Source: Datnioides undecimradiatus
Lineage: Eukaryota; Chordata; Actinopteri; Lobotiformes; Datnioididae
Length of the DNA stretch: 64,000 nt
Reading direction: 5' to 3'
Assembly: GCA_008933995.1 (NCBI GenBank)
Contig: WARS01000009.1
Span: 3,194,001-3,258,000, forward strand
The notes under the pieces are model-generated. The model was not told where the DNA came from. It worked only from the letters and a program-made list of their open reading frames with translations, and made no database searches. Within the stretch, counting starts at the first letter, position 1. The number at the start of each line of letters is the position of its first letter. Positions 50,376-62,482 of this stretch are shown one piece after another. Both the position numbers and the translations under genes were made by a program.

Positions 50376-52227
50376 TGTGTATTAAAAAATGATATCTCTA
50401 GTTGTGCCACACTTCATCCATCCTCCATCTGGTGTGCTTAAAGGGTACACTACAATCTGTGTTGGCACTAAATATTGGCAGTGAATCTAAAGTGTAAGGT
50501 GCAGCATCATGCCATGTGGACATAAATCTGATTGATGCCATGCTGGGGAAGTCATATTTTGGTACTTTAGGCGCATGTGTTTAATAAACTGTAAGGTGTC
50601 TGCCTGCTTTGCTGTTGATGTAGTTTGATAGGAATCGACCACAGTAAACGCTGTCAGCGTTGTTAGGTTCTCTGTGCGGCAGTTCATTCTCTGACCCCAG
50701 CCTTTGGTTGTGTGTCTTAATCTGAGTGTGTGGGTGTGGATGTAAAAGTGTTTCTGGGCGTAAGTGTCAGCAGCAATCCCACACATGGTAGCAACAAGAC
50801 TGTAAATTTCTCCCCAGCGGCTTGATAATGAATATTCATCTGTCCTTCCTCACTTTTTCTTCCTGCCTCCTCCTCATCCTCCTCCCTCCTTGTCACCCTC
50901 CCTCCCTTTCATTTGTCCCTCAGCTCACTCCCTCTGCAAGCCACCCCCCTTGTCTTTCTTTTTCATTTTGCTCTTCATCCTACTCACTTGTTTGTGCTCA
51001 TTTGGAAGATCGAGTGAGAAGTATTAGCCATGTTTTGCTCAGAGCTCTGAGGCATACAGTTAAATAAAAAGAGTGGAGGAGGGAAGAGAGAATTACCCGG
51101 GGGCTACAGGGGGCTGTCATGTCTGAAGTGCTTGTAGATCATATTAAAATGTCTTGTTTAGTGGTATAAGCCTCATTGCAGATTAAAAACACACTGACTA
51201 GTTAAAGACTGAAGTAAAAGCAATCAAACAATGAACCAATCTTGAAGACAATCTTTCGGGAAATATGCAACAAATCCTATTAAAAGACAAAAATGCATTG
51301 CTTTGCCTCTCAAGACTTTCTGAATTCCAGACTGTGTTGCACGGCTCTCAGGGTCTATTCTCATGCGCAGACTTGGTGAGCTAATTTGTGTTTGTGTGAT
51401 GGTCATTGTAGTGGAGGATGTGTGATCCAGTGTGTGCCTAGTTTTGGACGACAGCGGCAATCTAAAATATTTGATCATTTGACTAAACTGACAAGACTGT
51501 CTCTAAGGAATTATAATGATAAAAAATACATTTCTTTCCTTTCATAGTTTCCCTTGTACATACTCTTAATCCACATTTTACAGTTGTGAACAACGTCCTT
51601 GCATTTATTTATTATATCTTTATATAAAGATCACAATTCAATTACTTTGTTTTCTCAAGTTGGTGCTTGTTTGAATGGTATTATAAAAGTATGAACTGTA
51701 CGTACATAAATATAAATGTAATATATATAAATGTATAATCTGGTATGCTGATCAATAATAGGTAGCTACACCTTCATTGACTTTCTCAACTCAATTAGGT
51801 AGCTTCTGCCGGCAATAAGAACTTTAAACGTGCTGGCATGGCACTCTTTATCGCTAAACATGAGTAACATTAGGATGCAACCATTTTCTCAAGACCAGGC
51901 TAATAATCTCAACATCCTGAGAAAACAAAAAACTGAAAGCAAGCTTTGATGTCCTAATTTGCATCCTGTAGCTGTTCAGCTGTTTATATGACATGTACAG
52001 CTGGACATCAGACATCAGAAACTACTTTGAATCTACGGAATAATAACTACAAAGGCTGTACAAAGATTAGTTGTAATCCATACAATAGTCGTCGAAGTAA
52101 GACAAGATGCCAACATTCATCAGGTTACACTGTGTGAGCACAAGACACAACTATTGTTGCTATACAATTTTTAGCCATTCTAGCAGCATGTCAGTATCTG
52201 TCAGTGATTATCTCTTTGTACAGATAT

Positions 52228-52305
52228 TTGTGGTTCCCAGAGGATTAATCCTTCTACTGATCCCCTGACTTTTCATCCAGAGGTGCCGCCGGGTTTAAAG
52301 TTTTG
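52228..52305 (-). mobile_element. Teleost interspersed repeat fragment, minus orientation
   Basis: Reverse complement reads AAACTTTAAACCCGGCGGCA, CCTCTGGATGAAAAGTCAGG, GGATCAGTAGAAGGATTAAT and CCTCTGGGAACC. This corresponds to the 'GGTGGCGCTAGATGAAAAGTCAGGGGATC...ATCCTCTGGGGACC' portion of the same family as 38775-38925. Confidence 0.55.
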
Positions 52306-53012
52306 ATTTACCCAATAGACCCATAACTAAATACCTGCAAAACCTGACATTTTCAACATTTTCATCAGTGTCTATTTTGTTTGTGTTCCCTGATTCCTCG
52401 GTCATCTCCACACATAGCCAATCACTGCATAAGTGGGTGTGAACGCTTGAAATGTTACAGAAATTGTCTAACACAGCACGCCCCAAACCCAACGTCAGAA
52501 AGGTGTGTTGTGCTGTGAGCAGAAAAACTGCACTGAGCTGGCTGAGCCAGTCAGAGACACCTTCTTCCATGTATATGCAGCATTGCTAAAGCAAGTCAAG
52601 AGCTGTTTCACAAACAGCAGAAGAAAATCAAACCTCCATCTTTATGGAAATCAAACAAGTGCAGGCTTTCTATCCGCACAGAGTTCATGACATATGACAT
52701 CACTCTAAGGAGGACAGAAGCTGAAGGCACTCTGTTCACCTCCTCTGTAAGTACATGCTACGAGGACATGCAGCGAAAACCTTACACCATGCTAACTAGA
52801 CTCCAGTGATGAGATGTGATGAGACTGCTTTGGGTTAACAGTATGAACGTTGCTCAGAGACCTTCAGAGTCCCATACATGTGATGAACTGGTGAAGACAA
52901 TCGTTACAAGCCCACACATCTGATTCCCAGTATACTGTGATGGCCCGCAGAAATAAGGCACCGTCAGATGATATAAATCACGGAGGAGGTGTCACACAAA
53001 CACACACTCACT

Positions 53013-53039
53013 CACACACACACACACACACACACACAC
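53013..53039 (+). repeat. CA microsatellite, about 13 units
   Basis: Simple (CA)n tract in the intergenic region between the arylsulfatase and camk2g. Confidence 0.85.
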
Positions 53040-54129
53040 TTGAACACACAGTGCTATCCAGTACGTGGGAGGAAGCTGTCATATCCACTGTTGGATAATC
53101 AGTTGAAGGTGAGGCTAACTCAAGATTCTTTGGTAAAGTCGTGAAGTTAAACACAATAGAGTCATGACAATGTTTTCAATACAACTCCTGTTTTATTCTG
53201 GTGGACACTGTGTTCTACATGTGGCTAATTGTTCCACAGTGGAAGCAAATGCCGCCCCTCCTCTTCACATAATTCAGTGAAACCGAGTGGTATCAACGAC
53301 TCGAGTGGGACACATTTACTAGAGTCACTGGAGTTGCATCGTAAATCGCAGCCCATTAAGCACTGAAGTAGCCCTGATGTGCTATTAAATGCATATGTGG
53401 GACAATGTGACGATTTAGTAATTGGCAAAAAAGGTAATAGATTCACTTTAATGTAATGTACATGACAGACTGTTCCCAAGGAGACTGTTAAGATTAAAAC
53501 TTGAAAAAAGATTTACTGAATCACATCCAATGAGCTGTCTCAGTGCAGCTCAGCAGCATATACGAGGGTTTGACCCCTGGATGCTTTGCAAGGGAATGAA
53601 AGTGGACACTCCCTAAAAAAACGCCCTAACGCACACATGCATGCACATCTCAAAACCATAAAAGTCTCGTGATGTCACTGGTCAGCACGAGGGAGGAGAG
53701 GTTCACCAAAGATACGTAAAGCAGCTGTGAGCCAAGTTGCAAACATTCTTGCAGAGTGACTCACTTCACTTTGGTCTGCATGGCTACAAAACACTGCTGT
53801 TACATTATCGTCCCTGGAGGAGGTTTAGCAATGAGAGCATAAGAGAGCAAAAATTATGTTTTCTTTTTAATATTATGTACACAAGATAATTATAATATGT
53901 GCACACATATTATTATGTGCATCAAGTGAGAAAATGATTCCAGGGGCTCTCCTGTTAGCTTTGTTGTGGGACAGTTAACAACTCCATAGCTTAAATTACC
54001 TGTGTAAGTGTGCAAGGCTTTTAATTTAAAGTATAATAATGCATCATATTTAATAAGATGATCATATGTCCTCTATGTAAAATTGAAATCACCAGTTTCT
54101 TATGCAGTTAAATGAATGTAGAGAAGAGA

Positions 54130-54262
54130 AAGTCGATATTTCCCTCTCCAGTGTATTGGAGCTTAGGTATAAAGTAGCATGTATGGGATATACCCTGTAA
54201 AACTGTATTTAAATACAGTATTATCTTTGAGTAAATGTACTTAGTTACTTTTCCCAGTGTAA
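54130..54262 (+). mobile_element. Teleost repeat fragment (TTGAGTAAATGTACTTAGTTACTTT family)
   Basis: GGTATAAAGTAGCATG followed by TGAGTAAATGTACTTAGTTA and CTTTTCCCAGTG is the recognisable end of an abundant fish DNA-transposon-like repeat (AAGTACAAGTACCTCA...GTACTTAGTTACTTTCCACC). The middle is degenerate. Confidence 0.55.
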
Positions 54263-56164
54263 CTGATATATATCATTTAGCATAACCCTCACATCATGGT
54301 CTTTGGAGACTGTATGAATCCACTGCTGAAGAGTACATTTTAATGTAATGTTAAATAATGTGTCTCTTGCCACATGTGATGTACCTGCGATGTAGCACGA
54401 GCAAAAAGAAGACAGTCCGTTATTACAAATGAGGAGCTGTTTGTGTTTTTGGCAATCCGTGGTCTAAAAGTAGTCAAATGACCTCACATGACCTCGGTCC
54501 TCTCTACCTTTTCACTTTGCAGTCCCTGTTCTTCCTCCCATGGATTACCACACTACTAGTTACAAGATAAGTCTGTTCTTAAAATGTTTAACACAAAATT
54601 ATATTGTTTTTTTATCTTTGCTTTGAAAAATATTGGATTGTTTCTTTCAATTAAGTTACTGAGTTACTTAGAGGGTTACAGGTCTGAATTAGTGAAATTT
54701 GGAACTGGTTTGCAAGTAAACAGTGCTTCATTTTATAGGGTCACGAGCCTGAAAGGTTTTAAACTGCTGCTCCATAACACAGTTTCCACTGTTACCACCC
54801 ACCCTTCAACCTGCCACCGCATAGCCTGTCCAAGCCTCGCCTGACAGCCACATCACTGAGAAAACACAGCAATTCAGCAATTAATACGACGGTACCTCTG
54901 CACCCTCGCTAATTAGGCTTTCATATCAGAGCGGCTCCCTGTAATTATGGCAGAAACTGGTCGCACTGCTCCTGCGCTCACTGCAAACACTCATTAATCG
55001 CCGGCAATGCTCTCTAAACACTGTTCCAGATAATATACACTCACAGTTCGGAGGCAAGGCAGAGAGAATAAGAAGAGAAAGAGATGCACATGTTGGCACT
55101 CAGACATTCCTAACACGTTAAACACATTGTATATTATTTTGTGGCTACCTAGAAGCATCATTCAGGGATCAGATAATATTTTAAACCTCCTGAACTAGTT
55201 TCCAAGTGTTTGTCTGATTTATTAAGAAAAAGTGTATTGACCTTTCTGTACAATCTACCATGAAATCTTCCAGTAATGCTGGCGTCAGAAAACAGGACTA
55301 AAATACAGATTAACAAGCAGAGATGGAACATTTGAAGGGCATTTTATTGAGAAAGGGCTGCACAGTTAAATACTTCAACAGACAAATGAGCAGACATGGC
55401 AGGAACACAATGCCTACGTTGCAAATTAATGATTTGGCAAACAAGAGAGGCTGAGCAGGCTTCTATTTATAGTAAGAAGCTATTGACCGAACTGAGAACA
55501 GCTGTGGTTGAAGGTGGCTAATCACAGGTGATTGGCAGTGGTGGGAATACTTAATGGGCCAACTGGTGGACAGGTGAGGAACTGAGTAACACAATCACAC
55601 GCCAAGAACCTCAAATGAGCATATGGTTTTGTAATGGTATTAGAATATAATGTGGATGGTGAGTAGCATGGGCCAATCACTTTTAGAGTCTCATTGTTAT
55701 TTTCTCGCTAAAGTCTTACTGTACATTGATCTCTTACTGGCACCTTAGTCTACATGAAAAGAAAATGTTGTTGTTACAGGATGTTGTACTTTGTTGGTAA
55801 AGGTTGTTGGTGCCAGCAGCCTGAAAGACATACCTGCAGACGCTGCAGATGCTGAAGATGCATTTAAAAGTTTATTTAATATAGATATTTTCTTTTAAAG
55901 TGAATTTTCTCTTTAAAAGACTTGAGTAAGAACAAAAATATAAGACTTGAAGCTCAAAAACAAGACAGTGAAGCACATAGAAACTGTTTTTTGACACTTG
56001 TTAGCCGCAAAAACAGTCTATATACAGAGCACTCGCATACTGTCACATCATTAAGTTAATTTTAGTTAGCAAATAGTTCCTTATTTACACACCCAGAAGA
56101 CACTAGTACTCATTTGAAGTCATGTCTTTAGTGACAAGTTGAACTCATGTCCAATACTGACTCT

Positions 56165-56460
56165 TATTTTAGCTCTGTATTTGGTCACCACCAAATATTT
56201 GACTCACTGGCTGCTAAATGCTCCACTCCACATGTTTACCAGCTAGTTGCTAAACCCAGTCTGCAGTTTAGTATTGAGCAGGCAGTGCACAGTAAGTTTT
56301 TCAGAAACTGGGTTGATGAGACCAGTGAGAGTAAAATGGAAAAAAAGTGAGTGGGCTGTGAAACCAAACAATGAGCTGAAAGAGACTGAAACACCCCGCA
56401 GAGCTCAGAGAAACTGTACAGTTGGTGATTATTATCAGCGGGTCTGTCACCATTTAAGTT
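56165..56460 (+). mobile_element. Longer copy of the teleost repeat also seen at 7576-7647
   Basis: Recognisable pieces in order: TTTGGTCACCACCAA, CTGGCTGCTAAATGCTCCAC, TTTACCAGCTAGTTGCTAAA, TGAGCAGGCAGTGCACAGTA, GAGACCAGTGAGAGTAAAAT, GAGCTGAAAGAGACTGAAAC and CCGCAGAGCTCAGAGAAACT. This is a nearly full-length but mutated copy of a common fish interspersed repeat. Its short frames are not genes. Confidence 0.6.
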
Positions 56461-58267
56461 TGACTACCAGTGACAACTTTTTTTTTTATTGAAGCTAGTC
56501 ATTTGACAAGCATTTTATATAAAATATTGATTAAAACAGCGTTTAAGTGCTCAGAATAAATTATCCTATTAAAATCTACAATTACAAAAAAAAACTGTGA
56601 CTGCTCAACCTGCAGATGAAGATCATGTGATTTGACTGAAAAGCTCCAGACCAACTACTCAATGGATCTTGTAGTGAGACTGTTTTCTCACATGATCCCT
56701 CCTGCTTTATCATTATATGTAGTTTAATCAATCATCAAGTCAACAAAGCAATGTTTCTGAGAGACAGCTGACATACACATATCACATTACCTCAGTGCAG
56801 TGTGTGCAGCCTTAATCACCCACAAACACACATATGCACGTACTTAAACATGGTGCCAAGAGGATATATTAATACCCTTCATGAGATATTCATGAAAGCT
56901 CAGATAAACCTTTACAGTGCAGCAGGCAATTACATAACACATATAATTCCCTGTCTCTTATACAATGATGCCCTGGCTTATAGTTAAAATCCCACAAACT
57001 GCATATGAGTCGGATTGAAAGCAGATCTCTACCGTCTGGTTTAGACGATAAACTAGAGGTAATCAGATCTCTGCAATCATACCTCTTGTAAAAGTAATTT
57101 TTGCTTCTTTTGTTTTTATTCAAAGCACATTTTAAAAAAAAATTTCTATGATATTTTATTATGTTTAGCTACAGTGGGAGTGTTGCACTGATCATGGCTG
57201 AAGAAGGATGACAGCTATGATTATGAAATGATGATTATAGTATTCACAAAGCAGCTTTATCAGCACTATGAAGTTGGCTGCAATGTTCTCAAAAGGAAAG
57301 CGTGTGCATTTAGCTATGAAGGTGATAGCCTTTATGCAAATGTGCTGTCACAGGGAAATAGCCTTAAGGGTAACGCTAACACAGTGTGATATCGCAGTGA
57401 CTGGACATTATAGGTGAATAGTAAAAGACAGAAAAATTGTGTCAGGGCATTAATGTTTTGACATTTTTAAGCTGTAGCTGCGCCCAAAATCAATCTCAGA
57501 GATTTTAAAGCGCTGAAATCCTGCTGTTTTGAGACAAAATGCTATTACCAACAATCAACCATCCCAACCATTCGAATGGAAAAATGTCAGTAAAAGATTG
57601 TTTTCGTGGCAGGAGATGTGTAAAGATTTGTATGGACTGTTGTTTAATATGATTTATAAAATTGCCTGTAATATGGAAAAACTGAAGAAGGCATGAAACA
57701 AAATCCAAAACTGGTAATAATTGCTGTCTCCTACATCTTGGGCGATGATTTGATTCCCCCTTTTTGGGAGACCCAGTTTAGAGAATGAGAACCACCATAC
57801 AGTATGCAGCTCATTGCTTTGTGCCAATATTAAAATATTGCGGCATCACATCTCAGTACATGACTTGGCCCTCGAAGGATGCTGCTCATATCGGCTGTTC
57901 TGGTGTCAGCTTCACCTTTAGTGCATATAAGTCGAAGATGGAAGGGGGAGAGGGTGAAGCTGAATCTGGATCTGTGGCTCCTGGTACACCAGAAAAGATC
58001 TCGCGTGGCTTACATCCCACCTCTACCACTACTGCCAGAGAGGAGAAAGCAGACAGAGGTCTCACTCCGCTGTGTTTCAAGAATTTGTATCGACAAACTA
58101 TGTAAGGAGATAGATTCACGTTTTTACAGACTGATGGAGGCTGAAGGGAAGCGCAATGTAGGCTGATGAGCAAATGAGAGGCGCCATGATATTAGAATAA
58201 ATGAAAAAATCTAAATTTATTTCAGAAAAGCAAAATACTAAATAATAATAAGAGGAAGAATGAATTG

Positions 58268-58292
58268 TAATAATAATAATAATAATAATAAT
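58268..58292 (+). repeat. TAA trinucleotide microsatellite, about 8 units
   Basis: Simple repeat about 0.8 kb upstream of the camk2g start codon. Confidence 0.85.
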
Positions 58293-58396
58293 CATAATCT
58301 CTATTTAAAAATGTCATTTGTCCAGTATTTTGATTTAGCTGTACTAAGTCAGTCTTGTTTTTAAACTCTGGACCCAGAGAGTGTTGGATTTATTTA

Positions 58397-58419
58397 TTTG
58401 TTTGTTTGTTTGTTTGTTT
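58397..58419 (+). repeat. TTTG tetranucleotide microsatellite
   Basis: About six TTTG units upstream of camk2g. Confidence 0.8.
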
Positions 58420-58850
58420 AGTCTTTTTTGTAATTTTTGCAACCCTTTACTTAAAAGACCGTCATTGTTCCAAAATACTTTCGTGGAACAAGTAAAGTAA
58501 AGATGCTCTCTGCATACCTAGCACAAACTTCTTGTGAAAATCTACGTCAAAAACTAATTCTTATTAACAAAGATTATTTGTTTTTACATGTCTTTACTGT
58601 CTTTGCCCCTCTTGTAAATTGTTTTTCGAACCGTGCTTTATGGAAGCACATTGAGAGCAAGTTAAACCAAAGTCCAATTCGTTGTATGTGTACACACTTT
58701 GCCGATAAACCTGATTATGTAAAATATTTAGTTAAAGTAATGGATGAAATGGAAAACATAATAAGATATATCATCAGGTCTCGCAGCATTGGATAGGTAA
58801 CGCCCACTTTTGCAAACCAGTTTTCATTTCTTTTTTTTTTAAAAACCAAA

Positions 58851-59056
58851 GAGTGACTCATTATCCCAATAGAGGATCTTCGTTACTACAGCTAGGCTCC
58901 CCTCTCTCCTCCCCCCTCCCACTCCCTGCTCCTCTCTCTGAGCTCGAGCCTCTCTTCCCCCACTCTGCCTTCACGAGTTCTCCTCCCGAAACCTGCGCGA
59001 GGCGGCCACTGAAGCGCGAGGCGATTTCCCCCCCTCTCCCCTTCACTTCAGTCAAC
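58851..59056 (+). promoter_or_regulatory. camk2g: camk2g 5' UTR/proximal promoter region
   Basis: An abrupt shift from AT-rich DNA to a C/T-rich, then CpG-rich, stretch immediately upstream of the ATG. It contains long polypyrimidine runs (58898-58970) and the CpG-containing CCTGCGCGAGGCGGCC with GAAGCGCGAGGCG. An AP-1-type TGACTCA lies at 58854-58860. No TATA box is evident. Start site not determined. Confidence 0.5.
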
Positions 59057-59639
59057 ATGGCTACAGTTGTAACCTCGACCCGATTCACAGACGAATATCA
59101 GCTGTATGAGGAACTCGGAAAGTAAGCGACCGTCACCACCACCGTTGCTGCTGTTGCTGCTCTTGTTGCATTCAGTCTGTGTATATGTGAGTGTGTGTGT
59201 CTGTCTGTGTATGTGTGTGTGTGTGTTTGCACGTTTTTCTCTCCTTTGCTGCTGCTGCTGCTGCTGCCATTGTGCGCGTTTACTTCAGTGTTGACAAGGC
59301 AGGAGCGGGGCTGTCAAAAAACAGGGAAGGGTGGGAGAACCACCTAAGCAACAATAAGCTGCAGGCAGGTTCACGTTAGCACCACAGAGGCTCGTATTTA
59401 ATCCCGAATGCGTATTTAAAGGTGTATCGCACCACAGCGGCTCCCTTTGTAAACCAGAAAGGTGTGAAACATCCGCGTAAGGGACCAACTTGTTTTGTCA
59501 ATTTATCTGCAGGTAGCACGCGTCGAAAACTCGCCTGCACGGACCCGCTGCCTGGTGGCATCCGCGGGCTCCCGTTCAGTCACTCAGCTCTGTTTTTATG
59601 CATTTCTAAGCAGACTGCAGGGCTACTGTATATGTCAAG

Positions 59640-59676
<37 letters not shown>

Positions 59677-60326
59677 AGAATACATTGCTTCTCAGGACTG
59701 GCGTTTGCACGTTTTGGCTATGCGTTTACCCCACTGCATTCAGGATTAAAACACGAGAGGACACATAGGTTGCAGTGTATATCCTGGCTACAAAGCCACT
59801 TTGTAACATCTAATCTCTGCGTGTGGCTAATAGAGCTGCTCCACCTACCAATGAGTTTAAAGGAGGCGTCTGTGCAAAAGGGAAAATGCCGCCTGCCTGA
59901 GAAGACACAGTTAAATGTTAATTCTACCTTTCAGTGGCTTCACTCTCCTGCAGCCCTTATCATGTTTCTTCCCGTGAGCTAATGACAAGCCCTTTCATTC
60001 TCCTTGTCACGCACTAGTAGCCAGGACCTCTCCTCACATCTCATACACAGAATATCAGACTGTATTAAATATGCATGTGACTTCCTCTCCCCCTCTCTTT
60101 AGGTGTATGTGATTAATGCATGCCCTTACTGTGTGACAAGTTGAGCACTTTCCCCCGTGAGAGTTTTTGTTATGTTTGAAGTGGTTTCACTGATCCGTCA
60201 TCTTGGGTTATTGATTTTATTTCTGCTCCAGGGGTGCCTTCTCAGTTGTTCGCCGATGCGTCAAGAAGTCCACCGGCCAGGAGTATGCTGCTAAAATTAT
60301 TAACACAAAAAAGCTCTCAGCCAGAG
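59057..60326 (+). CDS. camk2g: Calcium/calmodulin-dependent protein kinase II (best fit gamma), 5' part only: exons 1-2
   Basis: CaMKII is a dodecameric Ser/Thr kinase activated by Ca2+/calmodulin. Exon 1 (59057-59121) and exon 2 (60232-60326, 95 nt as usual for CaMKII genes) encode residues 1-53 of the kinase N-lobe: [46 protein letters not shown]. Visible are the glycine-rich loop GKGAFSVV (residues 22-28) and the ATP-anchoring Lys43 in AAKII. The donor after exon 2 (GCCAGAG then GTAAGTG) leads to exon 3 (DHQKLEREAR in the family), which I could not find before the right edge, so the gene is truncated by the window. [10 protein letters not shown] is closest to gamma; alpha, beta and delta have CVKVLAGQEY, CVKLCTGHEY and CMKIPTGQEY in my memory. 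Linkage to myoz1 and synpo2l supports gamma. Introns carry several GT and CA tracts. Confidence 0.9.
59177..59227 (+). repeat. GT-rich microsatellite just after camk2g exon 1
   Basis: Interrupted (GT)n with TCTGTCTG and TATATG breaks, beginning about 55 nt downstream of the exon 1 donor. Confidence 0.75.
59640..59672 (+). repeat. CA microsatellite, 16 units, camk2g intron 1
   Basis: A pure (CA)n tract between camk2g exons 1 and 2, about 560 nt before exon 2. It is complementary to the GT tracts at 59177-59227 and 62072-62133. Confidence 0.9.
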
Positions 60327-62069
60327 GTAAGTGCAGCCGATATCCGTGGTGTGGCTCAGCATGAGAGTCAAGGAGCAGTGTAGATTTATGCAAACTGAAA
60401 GCTTACAGTAGTACTCTGCTGCGGCTGCTCAATGAAGTCGGCTCAGCTGCAGGTCTGTTAGTTTATTTCCTTAAGAGCAGCGAACCATTCGCTCTGTCCC
60501 GTCCTCATCAGTGGAGATTCCTGAAGAGCTAGAGGCCTCTTGGCAGAGCTTGGCTGCTGCGGTTTAAGTTGTACAGTGAGGTTCAGTGGGCTTTGGCAGT
60601 CGTCCGCAACCATTTTTGGTTTGTTATGGTTACTGTTGGTCTCACGCAAACGATTGTGTGTGCACCAGCTTGACCTTCAGCCTAAAATATCCTCAACTTT
60701 GACAGCGGGCTTGTAGGATGAGATAGAGGAATGCTCTGGTTTACAGCAACTTGGGTCTTATTTCAGTAGTTTTTGCCACAGTTTGTTATGATAAAAAAAT
60801 CCACTCGCACAGCTCATTGCTCAGATCTGGGAACATGGCAACATTGCTAAAAAGACGTCAAACTGAGCAGGGAACACAAGCAGTGAGAAATAAACCCCAG
60901 GTTACAGACTAACCTCAAGGTTCCACGTTGGTCTACTGTACTCTACAACACAAGACGAATAAAAACCCTTTAATGTGTATGCAAATGTGAAATAATGTTA
61001 ATATAGAGAAATAAAACTGATGATAAACTTAATTTTTGGTTAATGTACCAGTCGAGTGATATATGATCACCTTTGGACACGTTTTGGTATCGATTTAGAC
61101 GTGGCGTCACACAGTCTGGAGGTCCTGTAAATGCATTGAAATCAGTGAAAAGTGTTAGCCCGCTAGCCTCTCTGCGGTTCATTCTTGCAGCCCTTCCCGG
61201 GCTTTATGTCCTGACCCACCTGCTAATCAGCCCGTGTGTAAACTTCCTCAGGTGTCTCGGCTGCCTCACTTTAGTGACAAGCTAACATTACGCAGCAGTC
61301 GTGTCAGCAAACAGCCTGGAGCTCGAGTACACGGCCTGTCCTGCTGCACGTATACAGTCACTTTTGAAAATTATAACCAACATTTGTGTCTAACTCAGAC
61401 ACTTACTTAGTACAGTACAGTGCTCATTGTGTTGTTGTAACTGTAACCAACGAAAGCCAAACTATCACATTTTTAACTATGACGTTTCTTCTGCTGCGTT
61501 GCTGAATCCAAGCGTTTTTGTCTGTTCATCGTTGTGGATGTCACACGCGTTGGTGTTTGCACTTGTATTTCACTGATCTGTCGCTGCGTCTCCTTTTGGT
61601 GCGTGAACGTGGTGCAGAGTCTTGTGTGTGCTGCGTGTTTGCCCAAGTAAGCGGCAGACAAGGCCACCAAAGGTTTGAGTGATGATATGAACAGCAGATC
61701 AGGGCCAGTTCTGGACTGATTGGGCTGCTCTTTTCCCAGGGGATGCAGGCTGCATTGCTCTCTCTACCTCTTTCCATCTCTCTCCGTCTCCCAACACCCC
61801 CAACCATGTCATTTTCTGCTCTTTTCATGTTGTTTTCTCCTTTTCCCTCCCTCCCCTCTTTGTAAACAAAGGATTGATTTGAGGAAAGATTTTAAAAACC
61901 CTTCTCACCAGGCGATTTGATCAACTGCGTGTGTGCATGCTTCTGTGTGTGCATGTATTGTGTAGAGGGCTGTGTTGGCAGTGGTCCGGAGCTAGTAACC
62001 CGGCAACAGCAGGGGTGAAACTCTTCATCCCATAGGCTGTCTGGTAGAGAGGCCACATTTTGTGTGAGC

Positions 62070-62071
<2 letters not shown>

Positions 62072-62117
<46 letters not shown>

Positions 62118-62133
62118 GTGTGTGTGTGTGTGT
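62072..62133 (+). repeat. GT microsatellite, about 31 units with one GC interruption
   Basis: (GT)n interrupted once by TGCGTG, inside camk2g intron 2. This is the longest simple repeat in the window. Confidence 0.92.
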
Positions 62134-62436
62134 ATTTGTCCCCCTGTCATGGTCACAATTATCACACAAACACACACAAACACACACAAACATGGCTGCT
62201 CTTTTCACACTTAAAGTACAAACACAGTAGCACTCATTTCTCTCACCTACTTAACGGTTATCACACTTAATGTGTACCTCTCTGTATATGGTGTCTGTAT
62301 ACGGTTTCGTACAGTGAAAGATGCACACACATTGGCCTCTCCTCCGCTGCGCAGTGCCCTTAATCAGACCTGAAACATGCCAGTGCTGTCAATGTGTTTT
62401 TCACAAACACAAGAAGCATGGTCTCCCAGCCTCAAC

Positions 62437-62438
<2 letters not shown>

Positions 62439-62481
<43 letters not shown>
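62439..62481 (+). repeat. CA microsatellite, about 21 units
   Basis: A pure (CA)n tract 305 nt downstream of the GT tract, on the same strand of camk2g intron 2. Confidence 0.92.

Positions 62482-62482
<1 letters not shown>

Larger units (their letters stand above)
48712..58850. other. Intergenic region between the arylsulfatase and camk2g
   Basis: About 10 kb without a recognisable gene; the first kilobase is probably arylsulfatase 3' UTR. It carries several old repeat fragments (49634-49745, 50218-50375, 52228-52305, 54130-54262, 56165-56460) and microsatellites at 53013-53039, 58268-58292 and 58397-58419. Open frames here are short and show no family motifs. Confidence 0.55.

Noticed and set aside
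51080..51120. Third CTCF-like motif (ACAGGGGGCTG)
   Set aside because: Only about 9 of 12 core positions match; too weak to list.
58503..58796. 97-codon frame upstream of camk2g
   Set aside because: Reads protein-like in places but matches no family I recognise, lacks a promoter or splice context, and sits among microsatellites. Left unassigned.
59057..60326. Identity as camk2a, camk2b or camk2d
   Set aside because: [10 protein letters not shown] fits gamma best, and neighbours myoz1 and synpo2l match the gamma locus. With only 53 residues visible the call is likely, not certain.
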